A DNA stretch of 64,000 nt from Bacteroidota bacterium (GCA_016866335.1 VGMT01000002.1:1-64000); one strand, 5' to 3'. Positions 10,401 to 17,380 are shown, numbered from the stretch's first letter. Notes: generated by a model not told the origin, from the letters alone. A program made the numbers and translations.

Positions 10401-11273
10401 AACGGAGTGATTGCCCAGCACCAGTATTCAACCCCAGGTGTGAAATACTACACCTTGAATGCGGTGGGTCAAAACGGCTGCTCTACTACCTACAACGGAA
10501 CCGTAACGGTTGATGAAGTGCCTACAGCTGCTTTCCTAAGCCAGCGTGGTTGCACCAACACTCCGATCAACGTAACCGATGTTTCAACAGGCAACATTTC
10601 AACATGGAGCTGGAACTACGGACAAGGAACAACAACAGGTCAAACTCCAAGCATTAGCTTTGCGCAGGCTGGTGTATATCCTGTAACCTTAACCGTAACG
10701 ACTCCTGCTGGTTGCAGCAACAGCACAACTCAAATGGTAACCATTGCTCCTTCTCCAAGTGCATTGTACAACTGGGCTAACCAAGGCTTGAACTTAATTC
10801 AGTTCGCTCCTCAGACTCCTGTTGTAGGTGCAACCTATTTGTGGAACTTAGGCGATGGAACTACCACAACGGTGTTGAGCCCCTTGCATCAGTACAACCT
10901 ACCTGGCAACTATCAGGTTTGCTTGACCATGGATGTGGACGGTTGCAGCAGCACCGAGTGTCAGGTTATCGAGGCCCGCGACATTACTTCGTTCGACGGC
11001 AACCAAGCCAACGAATTCGGTTTGAGCGTGTACCCGAACCCATTCCAGTCTCAGTTCTTCGTAGGTATGATGCTGAAAGAATCGACTGAGGTTAAAGCGA
11101 CGTTGCGCGATTTGACTGGCAAGCAGTTGGCAGCCTACACCTTCGGTGTGGTTCCTGCCGGCAGCCACAATCTGCCTGTATCGACCGCCGCATTGCAGTT
11201 GTCAACTGGAGTGTATGTACTTGAAATGAACCTGAACGGCGCGGTGTACTCTACCCGCATCATCCGGGAATAA
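4485..11273 (+). CDS. Giant glycine-rich/Ig/PKD T9SS-secreted surface protein (2262 aa)
   Basis: A signal peptide (MSMKKG... to AQAQ, about 32 residues) is followed by a first Ig_7-type module (residues 34-110, LYRWYNQPSGG). Three further Ig_7 modules are each interrupted by a glycine-rich domain: about 184-420, 505-755 and 839-1078. In each case the first strands end in YYVEA, LFVEA or a similar segment before the insertion, and the last strand (C-x-S-x-RVPV) follows it. A fifth Ig_7 module (about 1094-1172) is uninterrupted. A fourth, divergent glycine-rich domain spans about 1203-1481. Ig-like repeats, PKD modules (SWDFGDG near 1870) and a type A sorting domain (VYPNPFQSQF, about 2180-2262) complete it. 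The glycine-rich domains carry WTVPAGV, GGR/GGK, TPGQ, DIRIGG and VAGGGGGG as in ALK/LTK-type domains (PF12810). Export through T9SS is well supported. An adhesive or structural role is inference. Met 3 is an alternative start. Confidence 0.93.
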   Translation: MSMKKGITLRRWFNRLSLLAALMVGTMAQAQCPTPSALSSAATCGQAATLTASGSTGLYRWYNQPSGGSVLGTGASFTTPAMFAQATYYVEAVNSYNNPNCISPRAALVVTVNPLAMPTGTGATVTCGSSATLTASGSTGLFRWFSVPTGGTVLGTGASFSPPSTLQTTTYYVEATNNLNPSATVTFNYTGGQQNWTVPAGVFSLQVTMEGAEGSRNTNYNNRGGFGGRVVANLAVTPGQTIAIFVGGWPGNAQSSGGYNGGGNQFWGTSWGNSGGGGTDIRIGGTGLNNRVMVAGGGGGGGWNCGVDGSRGGDGGAATGEDGYYCSSTGNTSYTGRGGSQSAGGAAGGNWCCPQAGTAGQGGQGDYRGGAGGGGWFGGGGGSYGGGGGGSNYADPVLCTNIAHTRGTRQGHGVVTFNYTSPFCTSNRVPVLLTVNPLSAPTANSINTTCGSNITASASGSTGWYHWFAAPTGGSPLSTQSNYAMSFVTQTDTLFVEAVSDPNPSGTQTFTYTGGQQTWTVPAGVFAVTFDVRGAQGGTNSWNDGGLGGKVTGLLAVTPGQVLNIYVGGQPGSGGCCMGITGPAGWNGGGTGYAYYSGDQARGGGGASDIRIGGTTLNNRVVVAGGGGGAGGQYCNGNQDKGGAGGGSGTAGNGLVCNGYNNCYCGTGGTQSAGGTNGCGGQTGQFGIGGNAWQGCCGYPSGGGGGGWYGGGGGYYYGGGGGGSSYVSPTLTSNVTHTQGDRTGNGLVTVSFIKTYCSSTRVPVVINVAPLAAPVTQGDSVTCGTPVTLTATSNTSVSWFDAPTGGNLIAIGPSISLPPVLGSDTLFAGSQLTSNLSGSQTFNFTGSAQTYTVPANVTSITVDVQGAQGGGSIPNPGSNPGGLGGRVQTTLSVTPGEILSINVGGTTVNNTGGWNGGGNGANSGAGGGGGSDIRSGGTALANRVVTAGGGGGGGWNCGSGMNGGHGGGPTDAQNGFDCGSNNYNNCTVGGGASPTTGGLQPSCGCGTAGTAGQGGQGGTCGWNSGGGGGGGQFGGGGGYYSGGGGGSSFASPTRTSATTHTQGFRSGNGQIVISYNVTLICASPRVPAVIWLDSLPAPTAGGDTAFCGNGSASLTVTGPNGNYAWYNSWGGTLVNIGQNWTTPNLTQTINYHVNYKVNGCPSKFDTAKVTINRIPYAYLTDPGILCAGNGNVDLGFDPPLLQGSMSFTNLGKTGNTGPDQAAANAAYGAGMVTVNAGVQRWTVPYTGVYTIEVAGAKGGGNLNNAGGKGAKMQGNFQLTAGTQLDIIVGQMGVDAGGNTWQGGGGGGGSFVWNASNLNQPLIVAGGGGGGGNNQSNNKKDAWTNNDGQTNGENAPGGTGGNGGGAGNTGSWGGGGGGGFLTDGASDGSYGKGGKAAVNGGNGGQSGGSSYNSGGFGGGGSDGYDGGGGGGGYSGGRGGGYSGHTFRNGGGGGSFNAGTNQINQAAANNSHGFVNINYFISQPSDTNGVWSGTMVTDTVNGILDPLLGQIGTNMVYYTVNLNGCVHSDSLSVTVVQGPDASITTASTQLCDYDNSISLAALNSGGNWAGNGVSVVGNNVSFDPGSVPAGTYQAYHSLLDTTTGCLSTDSVQIVVNPTPNATLALPSTVCSADAPFNLVPGTPGGVFTGTGVTDTINGVFTPSLNVVGTQTLTYQVTANGCFNTANTNVTVFASPNPTISNAPLQLCENASNVLLQAATVGGNWYGSGMANSNSGLFNVQLAGTGTAQVIYVVSNANCTNSDTVSIVVNPLPVVNVTPNTIQQLCSGSNIPMSATGAINYQWTNNGSPISGANTANYTATSAGSYSVIGTDGNGCVSTTAPVQVNVLPNPVIFQVNASTVCAGNNTVFGQNSGIGQGGVITNYSWDFGDGNNGSGFSTNHTYANAGTYTAQLIVSTPEGCSDTLAQTVTVNANPSVDSVMVSGACFPSAASFQAFVSGTPMGTYTWNFGNGINGNGVIAQHQYSTPGVKYYTLNAVGQNGCSTTYNGTVTVDEVPTAAFLSQRGCTNTPINVTDVSTGNISTWSWNYGQGTTTGQTPSISFAQAGVYPVTLTVTTPAGCSNSTTQMVTIAPSPSALYNWANQGLNLIQFAPQTPVVGATYLWNLGDGTTTTVLSPLHQYNLPGNYQVCLTMDVDGCSSTECQVIEARDITSFDGNQANEFGLSVYPNPFQSQFFVGMMLKESTEVKATLRDLTGKQLAAYTFGVVPAGSHNLPVSTAALQLSTGVYVLEMNLNGAVYSTRIIRE

Positions 11274-11293
11274 TTCTAAAAATCCAATTGAAA

Positions 11294-11329
11294 GGGTCCG
11301 GACACTTCGGTGTTCGGGCCCTTTTTTTT
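11294..11329 (+). terminator. Intrinsic terminator of the second giant gene
   Basis: A 12-bp stem (GGGTCCGGACAC with GTGTTCGGGCCC, with one G-T and one mismatch) closes a TTCG loop and is followed by eight Ts. The T run is shared with the A-tract edge of element HP1 on the other strand. Confidence 0.88.
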
Positions 11330-11486
11330 GTGGCGGCTGCGGGCTTTCACCGGTAGTCCTTGGTGCTTGCCCAAGGGCCCAGCGGGCTTGCGGTGGCTCC
11401 TAAAGTCGCCTCCGCGCCGCGCGGGCCCTAGGGCCAGCTCCTTCGGGCTACCCTGGTTCAATCCCTGCCGCGGGCCGCTCAGGGCA
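11322..11486 (-). repeat. Structured intergenic element HP1
   Basis: Read on the minus strand, this copy has the outer box GCGGCCCGCGGCAGGGATTGA, the left arm (plus-strand 11414-11453), the core GGAGGCGACTTTAGGAGCC (minus strand, 11413-11390), the right arm (11389-11352), GGTGAAAGCCC and an edge of GCCGCC then A8. The arms are complementary (GGTAG, GCCC and AGGGCCC blocks pair). The outer box pairs with the far edge (GCGG with CCGC, GGG with CCC). It lies head to head with HP2 between convergent genes. Confidence 0.85.
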
Positions 11487-11516
11487 TTGCTGTTGTTGTA
11501 AAACCATTTTTAGCTG

Positions 11517-11674
11517 TGAGGCGCTGCGCCAGGGATTGCAGCGGCAGGCGGCGAAGCCGGCAAAACAAGCGGCAGGCAGCCGGGGCGGGCGACCTTGTGG
11601 AGCCACGCCGCGGCCCTGCTGCTTTTTGCCGGCTAGCCGACTACAGCGGAAAGCCCGTTAGGCGCCCCAAAAAA
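11517..11674 (+). repeat. Structured intergenic element HP2
   Basis: The outer box is TGAGGCGCTGCGCCAGGGAT, the core is GGCGACCTTGTGGAGCC (near 11588-11604), and the end is GCGGAAAGCCCG then GGCGCCCC and A6. Left (11538-11585) and right (11610-11644) arms share the complementary block GCCGGCAAAA. GGCGC of the outer box pairs with GCGCC near the edge. With HP4 it forms a subgroup that has GATTGCAGC and GCGGAAAG in place of GATTGAACC and GGTGAAAG. Confidence 0.83.
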
Positions 11675-11680
11675 GAACCA

Positions 11681-12076
11681 TTACGAAGCCTTGTTTGCCT
11701 CGTTTTTGTACCAGCGCAAGGCCAGCATTTCGAAGCCGGTGTACACCATATAGCAAAGGAAAAAAAGAAGTACAAAGCTCATGGTGATGCCTTCGCTGCT
11801 GATGTAAAACATAAGGCCTAAAAAGGCTAGGTAAGCCAGCATTTTAAAGGCCATGGCCATCATAAAATTCATTTGAAAGCGACTGGGGTTTGCGCTGATT
11901 GACCTTAAGAGCAACTGATGGCTAATGCCTGTAATTAAATAGAAAGCGGGAATAATCAAGAAATTTTCATCGACCAAGCTCATGCCCGAAGCTTTGCGAA
12001 AAGCGATGTAGGCGGCGCTAAGGCCTAAGGAAATCAAAGAAAGTACAAGGAAGTATTTGTTGCCGTTGTTTTTCAT
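11681..12076 (-). CDS. Small membrane protein of the AtpZ neighbourhood
   Basis: The 131-residue product starts MKNNGNKYFLVLSL and has about four hydrophobic segments (near residues 8-26, 40-60, 72-95 and 100-118), so it is an inner-membrane protein. The start at ATG overlaps the AtpZ stop by four bases (ATGA), which argues for translational coupling and against an upstream in-frame start. In many Bacteroidota a small membrane protein of unknown function sits between atpZ and atpB (I recall the family as DUF6168). This gene fits that place, but no atpB follows. The assignment rests on position more than on motifs. Confidence 0.7.
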   Translation of the reverse strand: MKNNGNKYFLVLSLISLGLSAAYIAFRKASGMSLVDENFLIIPAFYLITGISHQLLLRSISANPSRFQMNFMMAMAFKMLAYLAFLGLMFYISSEGITMSFVLLFFLCYMVYTGFEMLALRWYKNEANKAS

Positions 12077-12279
12077 GGTTTGCTTAATTTTTTTGCCACA
12101 TAGGCAATGGAAAGCAGTACAAAGATAAGAATGCAAATGGGCGATGCGATGTTGGTTTTGTAACGCTCATCAAGGTAATGGCCCAGAAAAGCTCCTAGGG
12201 CAATAAAACCGAGCATTTGCATTCCTAGGCCCGAATAGATTAGGGCCTGTTTCAGGGCTGTTTTTTTTTGGTTATTCAC
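12073..12279 (-). CDS. AtpZ/AtpI family membrane protein
   Basis: The 68-residue product has two transmembrane segments (LIYSGLGMQMLGFIALGAFLG and the ICILIFVLLSIAYV stretch) with the family signature G-x-x-LD between them (GHYLDERYKT). AtpZ/AtpI proteins (PF09527) help assemble the F0 rotor or carry magnesium or calcium beside the ATP synthase. I chose the GTG start, which overlaps the bactofilin stop by eight bases. An ATG 54 bases upstream (12333) would add 18 unconserved-looking residues and a 62-base overlap. Confidence 0.78.
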   Translation of the reverse strand: MNNQKKTALKQALIYSGLGMQMLGFIALGAFLGHYLDERYKTNIASPICILIFVLLSIAYVAKKLSKP

Positions 12280-12628
12280 CCGATTTTGATTCAAGCATGG
12301 TGCATTGCCCCTGAAATTGGGCACCGTTTTCAATGCTGAGCAGGGAGGTGCTTAGATTTCCCTTTAGAAGAGCGCTGCTTCGCAGGGTACAGCTGTTTTG
12401 GGCCAGAACGTCGCCAAAGATCTTTCCCAGCAATTCTAGGTGTTGGCAAACGATGTTGCCCTGAATTTCTGCGTTTTTTCCAATAACCAACCTAGCTGAG
12501 CAATGGATGTTTCCCTCTACTTTTCCGTCGATTCTTAAACTTTCGTTGGCTTCAACTTGGCCATGAATACGGGTCGATTCGTTGATAAGGTTTGGCGAAT
12601 CGGGGCTTATGGAACTTCTTTTAAGCAT
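12272..12628 (-). CDS. Bactofilin (polymer-forming cytoskeletal protein)
   Basis: The 118-residue product has the bactofilin (PF04519) pattern of short beta-helix rungs with regularly spaced hydrophobics and glycines: IHGQVEANESLRIDGKVEGN, then ARLVIGKNAEIQGNI and LLGKIFGDV. Bactofilins polymerise without nucleotide into filaments at the membrane and guide cell shape or wall enzymes. The length is typical for a small family member. It is eight bases downstream of sprE and shares its transcription unit. The N-terminal tail is short and carries no membrane segment. Confidence 0.9.
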   Translation of the reverse strand: MLKRSSISPDSPNLINESTRIHGQVEANESLRIDGKVEGNIHCSARLVIGKNAEIQGNIVCQHLELLGKIFGDVLAQNSCTLRSSALLKGNLSTSLLSIENGAQFQGQCTMLESKSGE

Positions 12629-12636
12629 GTGGGGCG

Positions 12637-15180
12637 TTATTTGTAGTTCTCTTTGGTCCAGAGTCGGAAGGCGGGAACATCTTGTTCTTTGAACAGCAAA
12701 CCCAAATTTGGAATGGATGTAGGGAGTAGAATGAGCTCTTTTTTGCCAAATGCTTCGCGAATGGCGGGGTCTTTTTCGGCGGCCTGAACATAATTCATCG
12801 CGTCTTTGGCGTCGTTGAATTTACGAAGGGTGAGCAGTTGTGTTTTTTTGCCTAGAACGGTGTTTGAGATGGTCAGGTTTTTGCTTTTGAAAGCCAGGGC
12901 ATTGAAGTTGCTAATGGCTGTTTTAAGGGGTTCGGGGTTGAAACCGGCATCGTCAATGATGGCAACCACCATATGCTGCAGGTTGTCGCGGTAGGTGTAG
13001 GGTAGTGGTTTGTCGGTTTTAGCGGCGGTATCGGCGGGAAGGGTGTCTGCTTTTTCCGCGGCTGGGGCTTTAACGCCGAGCATGCTGAGCATTCGTTCGG
13101 CTGTTTCGGCCGATTCTGTTTTAGGGTGTTTGCTTATAATTCCTTTCAGTGCTTCGATGAATGCGGGGTTGTTGGCCGTGTCGCGAAGGGCTAAGACTTC
13201 GAGCAGGTCGAACCTATGCAGCATTGGGCTTTCTTTGAGTTGGCTTTGAGCGGAACGAACGGTTTTTAGGCAGGCCTGCATATTGGCAGCGGTGTAAAAT
13301 TGGTAGGCTTCGCGGTATAGGGGCTGGGCCTTGTTTGCTTCTTCTTCTAAGCGTGCCAGGTAATTGGGGTCGGTAAGCAGTTGGGCATACTGGCTGCTTG
13401 GATATTCGGTAACAATGCGTTTTTTAATGTTATCGGCCTCGGCTTTTTGGTTGCCGCTAAGCAGGTTTAAATACCATTGATATAAGGCTAAAGGGTAGTG
13501 TCGGCTGGGGTTAAATCGGGTATCAAGTTCCTTGTAGGTAAGAATAGAGCGTTGGTTGTCGGCCAGTTTTTCTTTGTACACCTGGGCCAAGGCAAACAGG
13601 GCATCTTCGATGAGCAGCAAGGAGTTTTTTTTAGCCGAATCAGAAAGGGGAAGTTCGTTCAGGTAGGTTTCTGGATTGTAGCGTTGGGCCAAAAGGTTGT
13701 TGGCGGTGTCGATGCCCTCATTTCCGGGTGCCGAAGCCCCACCGCGGTAGCGCCTCCAATGATCGACCAGCGGTCGGTTTCCCCAAACTTTTTTAAATTC
13801 TTCGGCTCCCATGAGTTTAGCCTGAGGGTTTGTAAAGTACCAAGCACCTGTGGGTCCGTCGTTTCCAACAGCTTGGTCGCCTTCTTCTTTTTTCTTTTTT
13901 GCTTCTTCGTCGTCGAGTTGCAGTTGTTCTACATAGTTTTCGGCCCATTTTTGCCGTTCTTTATCGGGCAATCCGGCTAATTTTAACAGGGAGTCTTGAA
14001 GATGAATTGTTTTTAAATGTTGAACGGCTTCGGCTAGGTTGTCGCGCAAACGAACCACATCTTCGTACCGAGGGTGTTCTTTGTTTAGATTGGCGGCACA
14101 GGAATCGTAGTATGCTTGAGCTTCGGTGTAGTTGGGGAGATCCAATGATAGGTCGGCCAATTTTAGGTAGGCTGATGATTTTTGATCGGAGTTGTCGGTA
14201 GAGGCTGCAATGGATTTTTTAAGGTGATCTATGGCTTGAACCCGCTTGTCTTCTTTTAAATCAAGAATGGCAAGGGCATAATAAATCTGATCTCGGTACT
14301 CGATGTTTTTATCGTCCTTGAGCATTTTGGCAAACATCTTTCGGAGCGTTTCCGCGTTTTTGTTTCCGGCGTTGTTGGCCATGCGAATTTGAGCCTGAAA
14401 CTCCATGGCATATTCTGGTTTGGTTTTCAGGCAGGCTTCAAAAGCCTTGTATGCGGCATCTTGGTCTTTTGAAGCCTCGTGCAATTGCCCTAGGATAAAT
14501 TGGTATCTTGACAGGTACGGCTTTCGTTTTTCCAATTTAATGGCATCGGTAAGCAGGTCAATGGCTTCGGGGTAGCGGTTTTGCAGAATAAAATATTCGG
14601 TCTGGGCGGCATAAAAGTCGCTGGCCTGTTGGTTGTCGAGCACTTCTTTGTTCACGGCCCGAATGGCAGCTCTGGATTGGGCAAATTCTTTTTGTTGGTT
14701 GTACAGGCGAATCAGCCAAATTTTTGAAGTATTGCAGCTTTTTTCTGATTCTGTTTCTGCGGCAGAATAGGTAAATTGGCCGGCCGCAAGAAAGTACTCT
14801 TTTTTGTAAAAATTGCCTATGGCCATGATGCGGTAGCAATCGTCAATCCATGAATTGCATTGCTTACCATTGATAAGCATACTGTGTTTTTTAATCATCA
14901 GCCCCCCTTTTTCAATGGCCTTTTCGGCGTAGGTGTTTATGGGGGTCCATTGGTCTTCGCGCCCTTCTGGGAAAACCGGAAGGATTAGAGCATAATTGTC
15001 TTTTCGGTCTTTCAGAATGGCCTGATAGCCCTCCTTCAGTGCTTCGTTTCCATTGAAATAGCCGTTGTATCGGGTGTTTAAGCGGTGCCAAAATCGGCTT
15101 AGTTTCGTGTCCTTTCTAACCGAACATGCGCTGAGGAAAATCAGCAAGAAAACCACACTTTTTTGCGCAATCTGTTTCAT
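12637..15180 (-). CDS. sprE: T9SS-associated TPR lipoprotein SprE/PorW
   Basis: The 847-residue product begins with a lipoprotein signal (VFLLIFLSAC, lipobox LSAC) and then the stretch RYNGYFNGNEALKEG, which is characteristic of SprE/PorW. TPR-like helical repeats fill residues of about 100-650, and the C-terminus (LLFKEQDVPAFRLWTKENYK) matches the family's ending. SprE/PorW is an outer-membrane lipoprotein needed for type IX secretion and, in gliding species, for motility. It is reported to link the PorK/N ring to the translocon. The start overlaps the preceding lipoprotein stop by four bases. A location beside bactofilin and atpZ is the usual one in flavobacteria. Confidence 0.87.
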   Translation of the reverse strand: MKQIAQKSVVFLLIFLSACSVRKDTKLSRFWHRLNTRYNGYFNGNEALKEGYQAILKDRKDNYALILPVFPEGREDQWTPINTYAEKAIEKGGLMIKKHSMLINGKQCNSWIDDCYRIMAIGNFYKKEYFLAAGQFTYSAAETESEKSCNTSKIWLIRLYNQQKEFAQSRAAIRAVNKEVLDNQQASDFYAAQTEYFILQNRYPEAIDLLTDAIKLEKRKPYLSRYQFILGQLHEASKDQDAAYKAFEACLKTKPEYAMEFQAQIRMANNAGNKNAETLRKMFAKMLKDDKNIEYRDQIYYALAILDLKEDKRVQAIDHLKKSIAASTDNSDQKSSAYLKLADLSLDLPNYTEAQAYYDSCAANLNKEHPRYEDVVRLRDNLAEAVQHLKTIHLQDSLLKLAGLPDKERQKWAENYVEQLQLDDEEAKKKKEEGDQAVGNDGPTGAWYFTNPQAKLMGAEEFKKVWGNRPLVDHWRRYRGGASAPGNEGIDTANNLLAQRYNPETYLNELPLSDSAKKNSLLLIEDALFALAQVYKEKLADNQRSILTYKELDTRFNPSRHYPLALYQWYLNLLSGNQKAEADNIKKRIVTEYPSSQYAQLLTDPNYLARLEEEANKAQPLYREAYQFYTAANMQACLKTVRSAQSQLKESPMLHRFDLLEVLALRDTANNPAFIEALKGIISKHPKTESAETAERMLSMLGVKAPAAEKADTLPADTAAKTDKPLPYTYRDNLQHMVVAIIDDAGFNPEPLKTAISNFNALAFKSKNLTISNTVLGKKTQLLTLRKFNDAKDAMNYVQAAEKDPAIREAFGKKELILLPTSIPNLGLLFKEQDVPAFRLWTKENYK

Positions 15181-15401
15181 CGGTTTGCAGGTTCACAGCC
15201 TTGTTCTATGGCTCGGTTGCTAAACTCTGACCAAGATAATTTGGGCGTTTGGGGCAAGGCCTCGTAGGTATCTTGGCAAATTACGGTTTTGGGTAAATCG
15301 CCGCTATGATTTGTACAATCGATGCAATCGGGCGGGGCGCAAGAGAGCAAGCACACCAAAGCAGAAACTGCAAGGGCAAATAAAAAGCGTCTGTTCAGCA
15401 T
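15177..15401 (-). CDS. Small cysteine-containing lipoprotein
   Basis: The 74-residue product has a signal sequence with lipobox LLSC and a short mature part with two more cysteines in the first ten residues (CAPPDCIDC) and others later. I do not recognise the family. Its stop overlaps the sprE start (ATGA), so it is probably co-translated with sprE and may act at the outer membrane with the T9SS. It starts 22 bases after the upstream gene ends. Confidence 0.7.
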   Translation of the reverse strand: MLNRRFLFALAVSALVCLLSCAPPDCIDCTNHSGDLPKTVICQDTYEALPQTPKLSWSEFSNRAIEQGCEPANR

Positions 15402-15423
15402 AACAGGCTAAGAAGCAACTGTT

Positions 15424-16164
15424 TTAATGCTGAACAATAAGGCGGCCGTTTCCTAGGGAGTTGTTTCCACGAACAATGGACCACAAATACAATCCAGAAT
15501 GGACCCCATCAAGCGGTACCTGAACCTGTTCTTGTTCTTTTTTCAAGGGCTGCAACATCAACGTTTTACCGCTCAGGTCAAAAATACGTAAGCTTTCCAT
15601 GCCCTGAAGATTCAACCCCGAGGTATTGAAAAGCACAAATTCGTTGGCTGGAATTGGGCCGAATGGAACCGTGTTTTTTGTGGGTTGATTTTGAATGGAG
15701 GTGCCGCCGCTTACATCAAAATTCAGGGTAACATGAGCAGAATCGTTGGGGTTTGATGCATCAAAAAACACATAGCGGATGGTCCACAATCCGTTGGCGC
15801 CGCCTGGGAAAAAGTAGGAATAAAAAGACTCGTCGGTTGCCGCCCCCGCAATATCAACGGTATCGGTAGCTTGATTCGCTACAGGTGCATAGCACTGAAT
15901 GGACCAGCAAAATTGATTTTGAGAGCCGTTCGGAACATTGATTACCTGTCTTTTCACCAAAACCGGTTTGGTTAGAGAGGTTTCATTGGACACTTTCCCT
16001 TGCCATTTCAAGGGTTCATCGTTCGGAAAGTACAGGCTTGCACTGCCCGTAATGGTAACGGTATTGTTGGTGACATCTACCCCGTTTTTATCGGAAATGG
16101 TAAAAGACTGAGCGAAACTTATGCTTGCCAAAGACAAGGCAACAAGGGAAAACAAATTTTTCAT
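15424..16164 (-). CDS. T9SS type A cargo protein, unknown function
   Basis: The 246-residue product has a signal peptide ending at SFAQ, a beta-rich body without a family I recognise (WSIQCYAPV, ESFYSYFFPGG, NDSAHVTLNF), and a C-terminal sorting domain of type A (SLRIFDLSGKTLM, SGLYLWSIV, to the terminal IVQH). The usual YPNP motif is replaced by FGPIPA. It is the first gene of the minus-strand unit that leads to sprE, so a secreted protein and a part of its probable export system share a promoter. Confidence 0.8.
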   Translation of the reverse strand: MKNLFSLVALSLASISFAQSFTISDKNGVDVTNNTVTITGSASLYFPNDEPLKWQGKVSNETSLTKPVLVKRQVINVPNGSQNQFCWSIQCYAPVANQATDTVDIAGAATDESFYSYFFPGGANGLWTIRYVFFDASNPNDSAHVTLNFDVSGGTSIQNQPTKNTVPFGPIPANEFVLFNTSGLNLQGMESLRIFDLSGKTLMLQPLKKEQEQVQVPLDGVHSGLYLWSIVRGNNSLGNGRLIVQH

Positions 16165-16192
16165 GCGTTGTTGGGTTAAATCTAACAGGCTT

Positions 16193-16200
16193 CAAAGGTA
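16193..16200 (-). promoter_or_regulatory. Bacteroidota -7 box for the T9SS-cargo/sprE unit
   Basis: The minus strand reads TACCTTTG, an exact TAnnTTTG box, with TTG 20 bases further upstream as a -33 element. The start codon is about 28 bases downstream. Confidence 0.75.
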
Positions 16201-16356
16201 ATGAAAACCGATGTAGCTGGCAAGTTGGTCGAAGTCTTGTTGGGCCATCGCTTCAAAACCAATGCGGGTGCTTGCTTGAACCCTTTTTAGGTTTTTATGT
16301 AAGGTTTTTTAATGATTTCGTGGGTTTTTGGCAATGGACGGCTGAATTAAAGCCAC

Positions 16357-16364
16357 TACCTTTG
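16357..16364 (+). promoter_or_regulatory. Bacteroidota -7 box for the binding-protein gene
   Basis: TACCTTTG lies 15 bases before the ATG at 16380, implying a very short leader. This position also argues for that start over a longer in-frame reading from 16125, which would run back over the divergent gene. Confidence 0.72.
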
Positions 16365-16379
16365 TGCAAAATCCTGTGT

Positions 16380-17237
16380 ATGCGTATTCTATCTGCTTTT
16401 CTTTTGAGTTTGATGTTGTTGCCCGCTGCGGCACAATCTAGCTTATCTTCCAATGGAGCTCAAAAATCTACCCCTGAGGTAAAATTTGTAACCGTTCATT
16501 ATTTGGTGCGTCCGCCCCTAGCCATGAAGTCTGAGGTGAGCGGAGCTTCCATGCCCAAAGGATTGGAAGTGGATATTTTCATGCAGTTTGTTAATTGGAT
16601 GAAAGAAACCAAAAATATTGCCTTAAAACCAACTTGGAAAGCCCAAACCGAATTCGATGTTTTTTATAAGTCTGTTCGCGAGGGCGATGCCCTAACTTTG
16701 GGCTTTGGAAATGCAACCATTACCGAACGCCGCAAGCAGGAAGTTGCTTTTTCTCCAGCCTACTTGAACAACGTAAGCGTTTTTATTACCGACGGGTCGG
16801 TTCCAACCATTTTTACCGATGCTCAAATCGTAGAATCCCTAAAAGGTCTAAATGGAGTGTCTTCCGCCGGGTCAACCCATGCCGGGTATATGGCCGATTT
16901 AAAGCGGGCGCTACTTACTGGAATGACATTGGAATTCGTGGGCGATCAAAACAACATACCTCGTAAAATTTTAGCCAAACCCGGATATTGCGGTTACGTT
17001 GACATTATTACGTATTGGAACTTTATCAAAGAAACCAAAGGCTATTTGAAAATCCACAGGCATTTAAATAAAGACCATGAATCCATTGGTTTTATGATGC
17101 CCAAAAGCGGCGAATTGGAGGCCTATTTGAATGAGTTTTTTGAATCTGGCTTCGGTTTTACTGCCACCAAGAAATACCGTGAAATTCTTGAAACGTATTT
17201 GGGTTACGAGATTATTTCTACGGTCGAGGTGAATTGA
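16380..17237 (+). CDS. Periplasmic substrate-binding protein (SBP family 3-like)
   Basis: The 285-residue product has a signal peptide (MRILSAFLLSLMLLPAAAQ) and a two-lobed binding-protein fold of the SBP_bac_3 type: LEVDIFMQFVNWM near residue 60, TLGFGNATITERRKQEVAFSP near 105 (the family's T-x-x-R-x-x-x-x-x-FS-x-P element) and a C-terminal lobe ending YREILETYLGYEI. Such proteins bind amino acids or similar small solutes. No ABC permease or sensor kinase is adjacent, so the partner is unknown and the substrate cannot be named. It stands alone between a divergent gene and the cysteine-rich gene. Confidence 0.78.
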   Translation: MRILSAFLLSLMLLPAAAQSSLSSNGAQKSTPEVKFVTVHYLVRPPLAMKSEVSGASMPKGLEVDIFMQFVNWMKETKNIALKPTWKAQTEFDVFYKSVREGDALTLGFGNATITERRKQEVAFSPAYLNNVSVFITDGSVPTIFTDAQIVESLKGLNGVSSAGSTHAGYMADLKRALLTGMTLEFVGDQNNIPRKILAKPGYCGYVDIITYWNFIKETKGYLKIHRHLNKDHESIGFMMPKSGELEAYLNEFFESGFGFTATKKYREILETYLGYEIISTVEVN

Positions 17238-17365
17238 TGGGCTTGGATTACCATTAAGCCCCCCGGCTACAAACATTCGTGCATTCCTGCCAAACTAAAC
17301 TCCGTAGGCCCACCTCCGTTTCGGTTTTAGACCTTGCTTGATTTTGAATATCAAACCCAACTTAT

Positions 17366-17373
17366 TATTTTTG
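17366..17373 (+). promoter_or_regulatory. Bacteroidota -7 box for the cysteine-rich gene
   Basis: TATTTTTG matches TAnnTTTG and ends eight bases before the ATG, so the transcript is nearly leaderless. Confidence 0.65.
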
Positions 17374-17380
17374 CATAGCT

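Noticed and set aside
11452-11470. GGTTCAATCCC in HP1 (and like sequences in other HP copies) resembles the T-arm of a tRNA
   Set aside because: No anticodon, D or acceptor arms can be placed around it, and the sequence is explained by the outer box of the HP family.
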